From assembly GCA_015487825.1 (NCBI GenBank), contig WFOZ01000161.1, positions 1-6,297 on the forward strand: a stretch of DNA of 6,297 nucleotides. The letters are read 5' to 3'. Below are positions 5,738-6,297 of the stretch, one piece after another. How positions within the stretch are numbered: position 1 is the first letter of the stretch; every line of letters starts with the position of its first letter. A model generated the notes under the pieces. That model ran no database searches. It was not told the DNA's origin and was given only the letters and a program-made list of their open reading frames with translations. The position numbers were made by a program, and so were the translations under genes. The DNA comes from Planctomycetaceae bacterium. GTDB lineage: Bacteria; Planctomycetota; Planctomycetia; Planctomycetales; Planctomycetaceae.

Positions 5738-6297
5738 TCAATGCCGTTCACTTTTAACAAATTCTATCGCTTCACGAACCAGATGGGCCATTTTGGGGTG
5801 GGATGGTTCGAGATGCACGGGCAGTTCGAGTTCTCGCATTCTTTCGCTGCAGGTGGGGCCGATTGATGCGAGGACGCATTTTCGGGCGGCCTGTAACCAG
5901 TTTTCACGCTCACCAAGTTGCTCGGCTGCCTGCAGGATATTGTCGATCTGGTTAGCCGAAGTAAACAACAGCAGATCGAATTGCCCGGCGATGGTCGATT
6001 GGATGGCACGGTTGAGCGGTTCGACATCACTCGGAAATTCCCAGCGATAAACAGGAACCGGAATCACCTCGGCTCCCCGTTGTTGAAGCTGCTCGTAAAA
6101 TTCCAGATTCGGTTTGCCATATTCCTGAACTGCTACTTTTTTTCCTGCCAGCGAAATCGATTCCTCATCGAGGAGGTTCAAAATTTCCCGCCAGGTGTTC
6201 GGTTCGTCTGCCCTGAAGTTGACGTGAATTTTCCGTTCGCGAAGCAGGGCAAAAGGTTTGGGGCCACGAACGATGACCATTCTTTTTTCCAGAGAAG
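5738..6297 (-). CDS. hemD: Uroporphyrinogen-III synthase, C-terminal part (5' end cut by window edge)
   Basis: HemD closes and isomerises hydroxymethylbilane to uroporphyrinogen III, the last common step before heme, siroheme and corrinoid branches; it is cytosolic. The visible part is 185 residues, against about 250-270 for the family, and the frame stays open to the right edge. The internal Met at 6280 is therefore not the likely start: it lies within the RMVIVRGPKP segment, which is internal in relatives. Recognisable family segments include VRGPKPFALLRER, DEPNTWREIL, LAGKKVAVQEYGKPN, VIPVPVYRWEFP, LLLFTSANQIDNIL, VLASIGPTCSERMRELELPVHLEPSHPKM. These match the two-domain HemD fold around its active-site cleft, with the Ser in FTSAN and the SIGPT turn being typical. 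No other heme gene is visible, and the upstream context lies outside the window. Confidence 0.93.
   Translation of the reverse strand, partial: SLEKRMVIVRGPKPFALLRERKIHVNFRADEPNTWREILNLLDEESISLAGKKVAVQEYGKPNLEFYEQLQQRGAEVIPVPVYRWEFPSDVEPLNRAIQSTIAGQFDLLLFTSANQIDNILQAAEQLGERENWLQAARKCVLASIGPTCSERMRELELPVHLEPSHPKMAHLVREAIEFVKSERH

Noticed and set aside
5793..6050. Plus-strand frame of 85 codons opposite hemD
   Set aside because: It is antisense to a well-recognised enzyme gene and shows only low-complexity Ser/Arg-rich sequence.
6278..6280. Met codon at 6280 as the true start of hemD
   Set aside because: The frame continues upstream to the window edge, and a start here would remove the N-terminal part of a protein that is normally about 250-270 residues.

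Overview
The window reads as chromosomal DNA of a planctomycete-like bacterium. The main clue is a two-gene module of an ECF-type sigma-70 factor followed by a membrane-anchored Hanks-type Ser/Thr kinase, an arrangement characteristic of Planctomycetes. Moderate GC, long intergenic gaps, weak or absent Shine-Dalgarno sites on most genes, and palindromic hairpin repeats fit the same group. The genus cannot be named from the sequence.

Layout. (1) Positions 1-1995, minus strand: a sigma factor gene (1375-1995) overlaps by 8 bp the start of a kinase gene (1-1382) that runs off the left edge. (2) 1996-2514: a divergent, gene-poor 519-bp region with two palindromic sites. (3) 2515-4239, plus strand: a full-length GH3-family (ANL-type adenylating) protein. 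(4) 4240-4733: a 494-bp gap holding the most unusual structure in the window. This is a 145-bp element with 30-bp terminal inverted repeats that are themselves hairpins. It contains four hairpins in all (two facing each way) and lies between two identical 27-bp direct repeats. (5) 4734-5666, plus strand: a calcineurin-like metallophosphoesterase with a twin-arginine signal peptide. (6) 5738-6297, minus strand: the C-terminal part of uroporphyrinogen-III synthase (hemD), convergent with the phosphoesterase and cut by the right edge.

How they work together. Only the sigma factor and kinase clearly form a functional unit: a likely signalling module in which a membrane kinase is made together with a sigma factor. 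The GH3 protein, the phosphoesterase and HemD look like independent transcription units with no shared pathway that the sequence can show. I see no defence locus, CRISPR array, transposase gene, tRNA or rRNA. The best candidate for something under-described is the REPIN/MITE-like hairpin element at 4395-4616, where two base changes between its arms preserve a stem pair.
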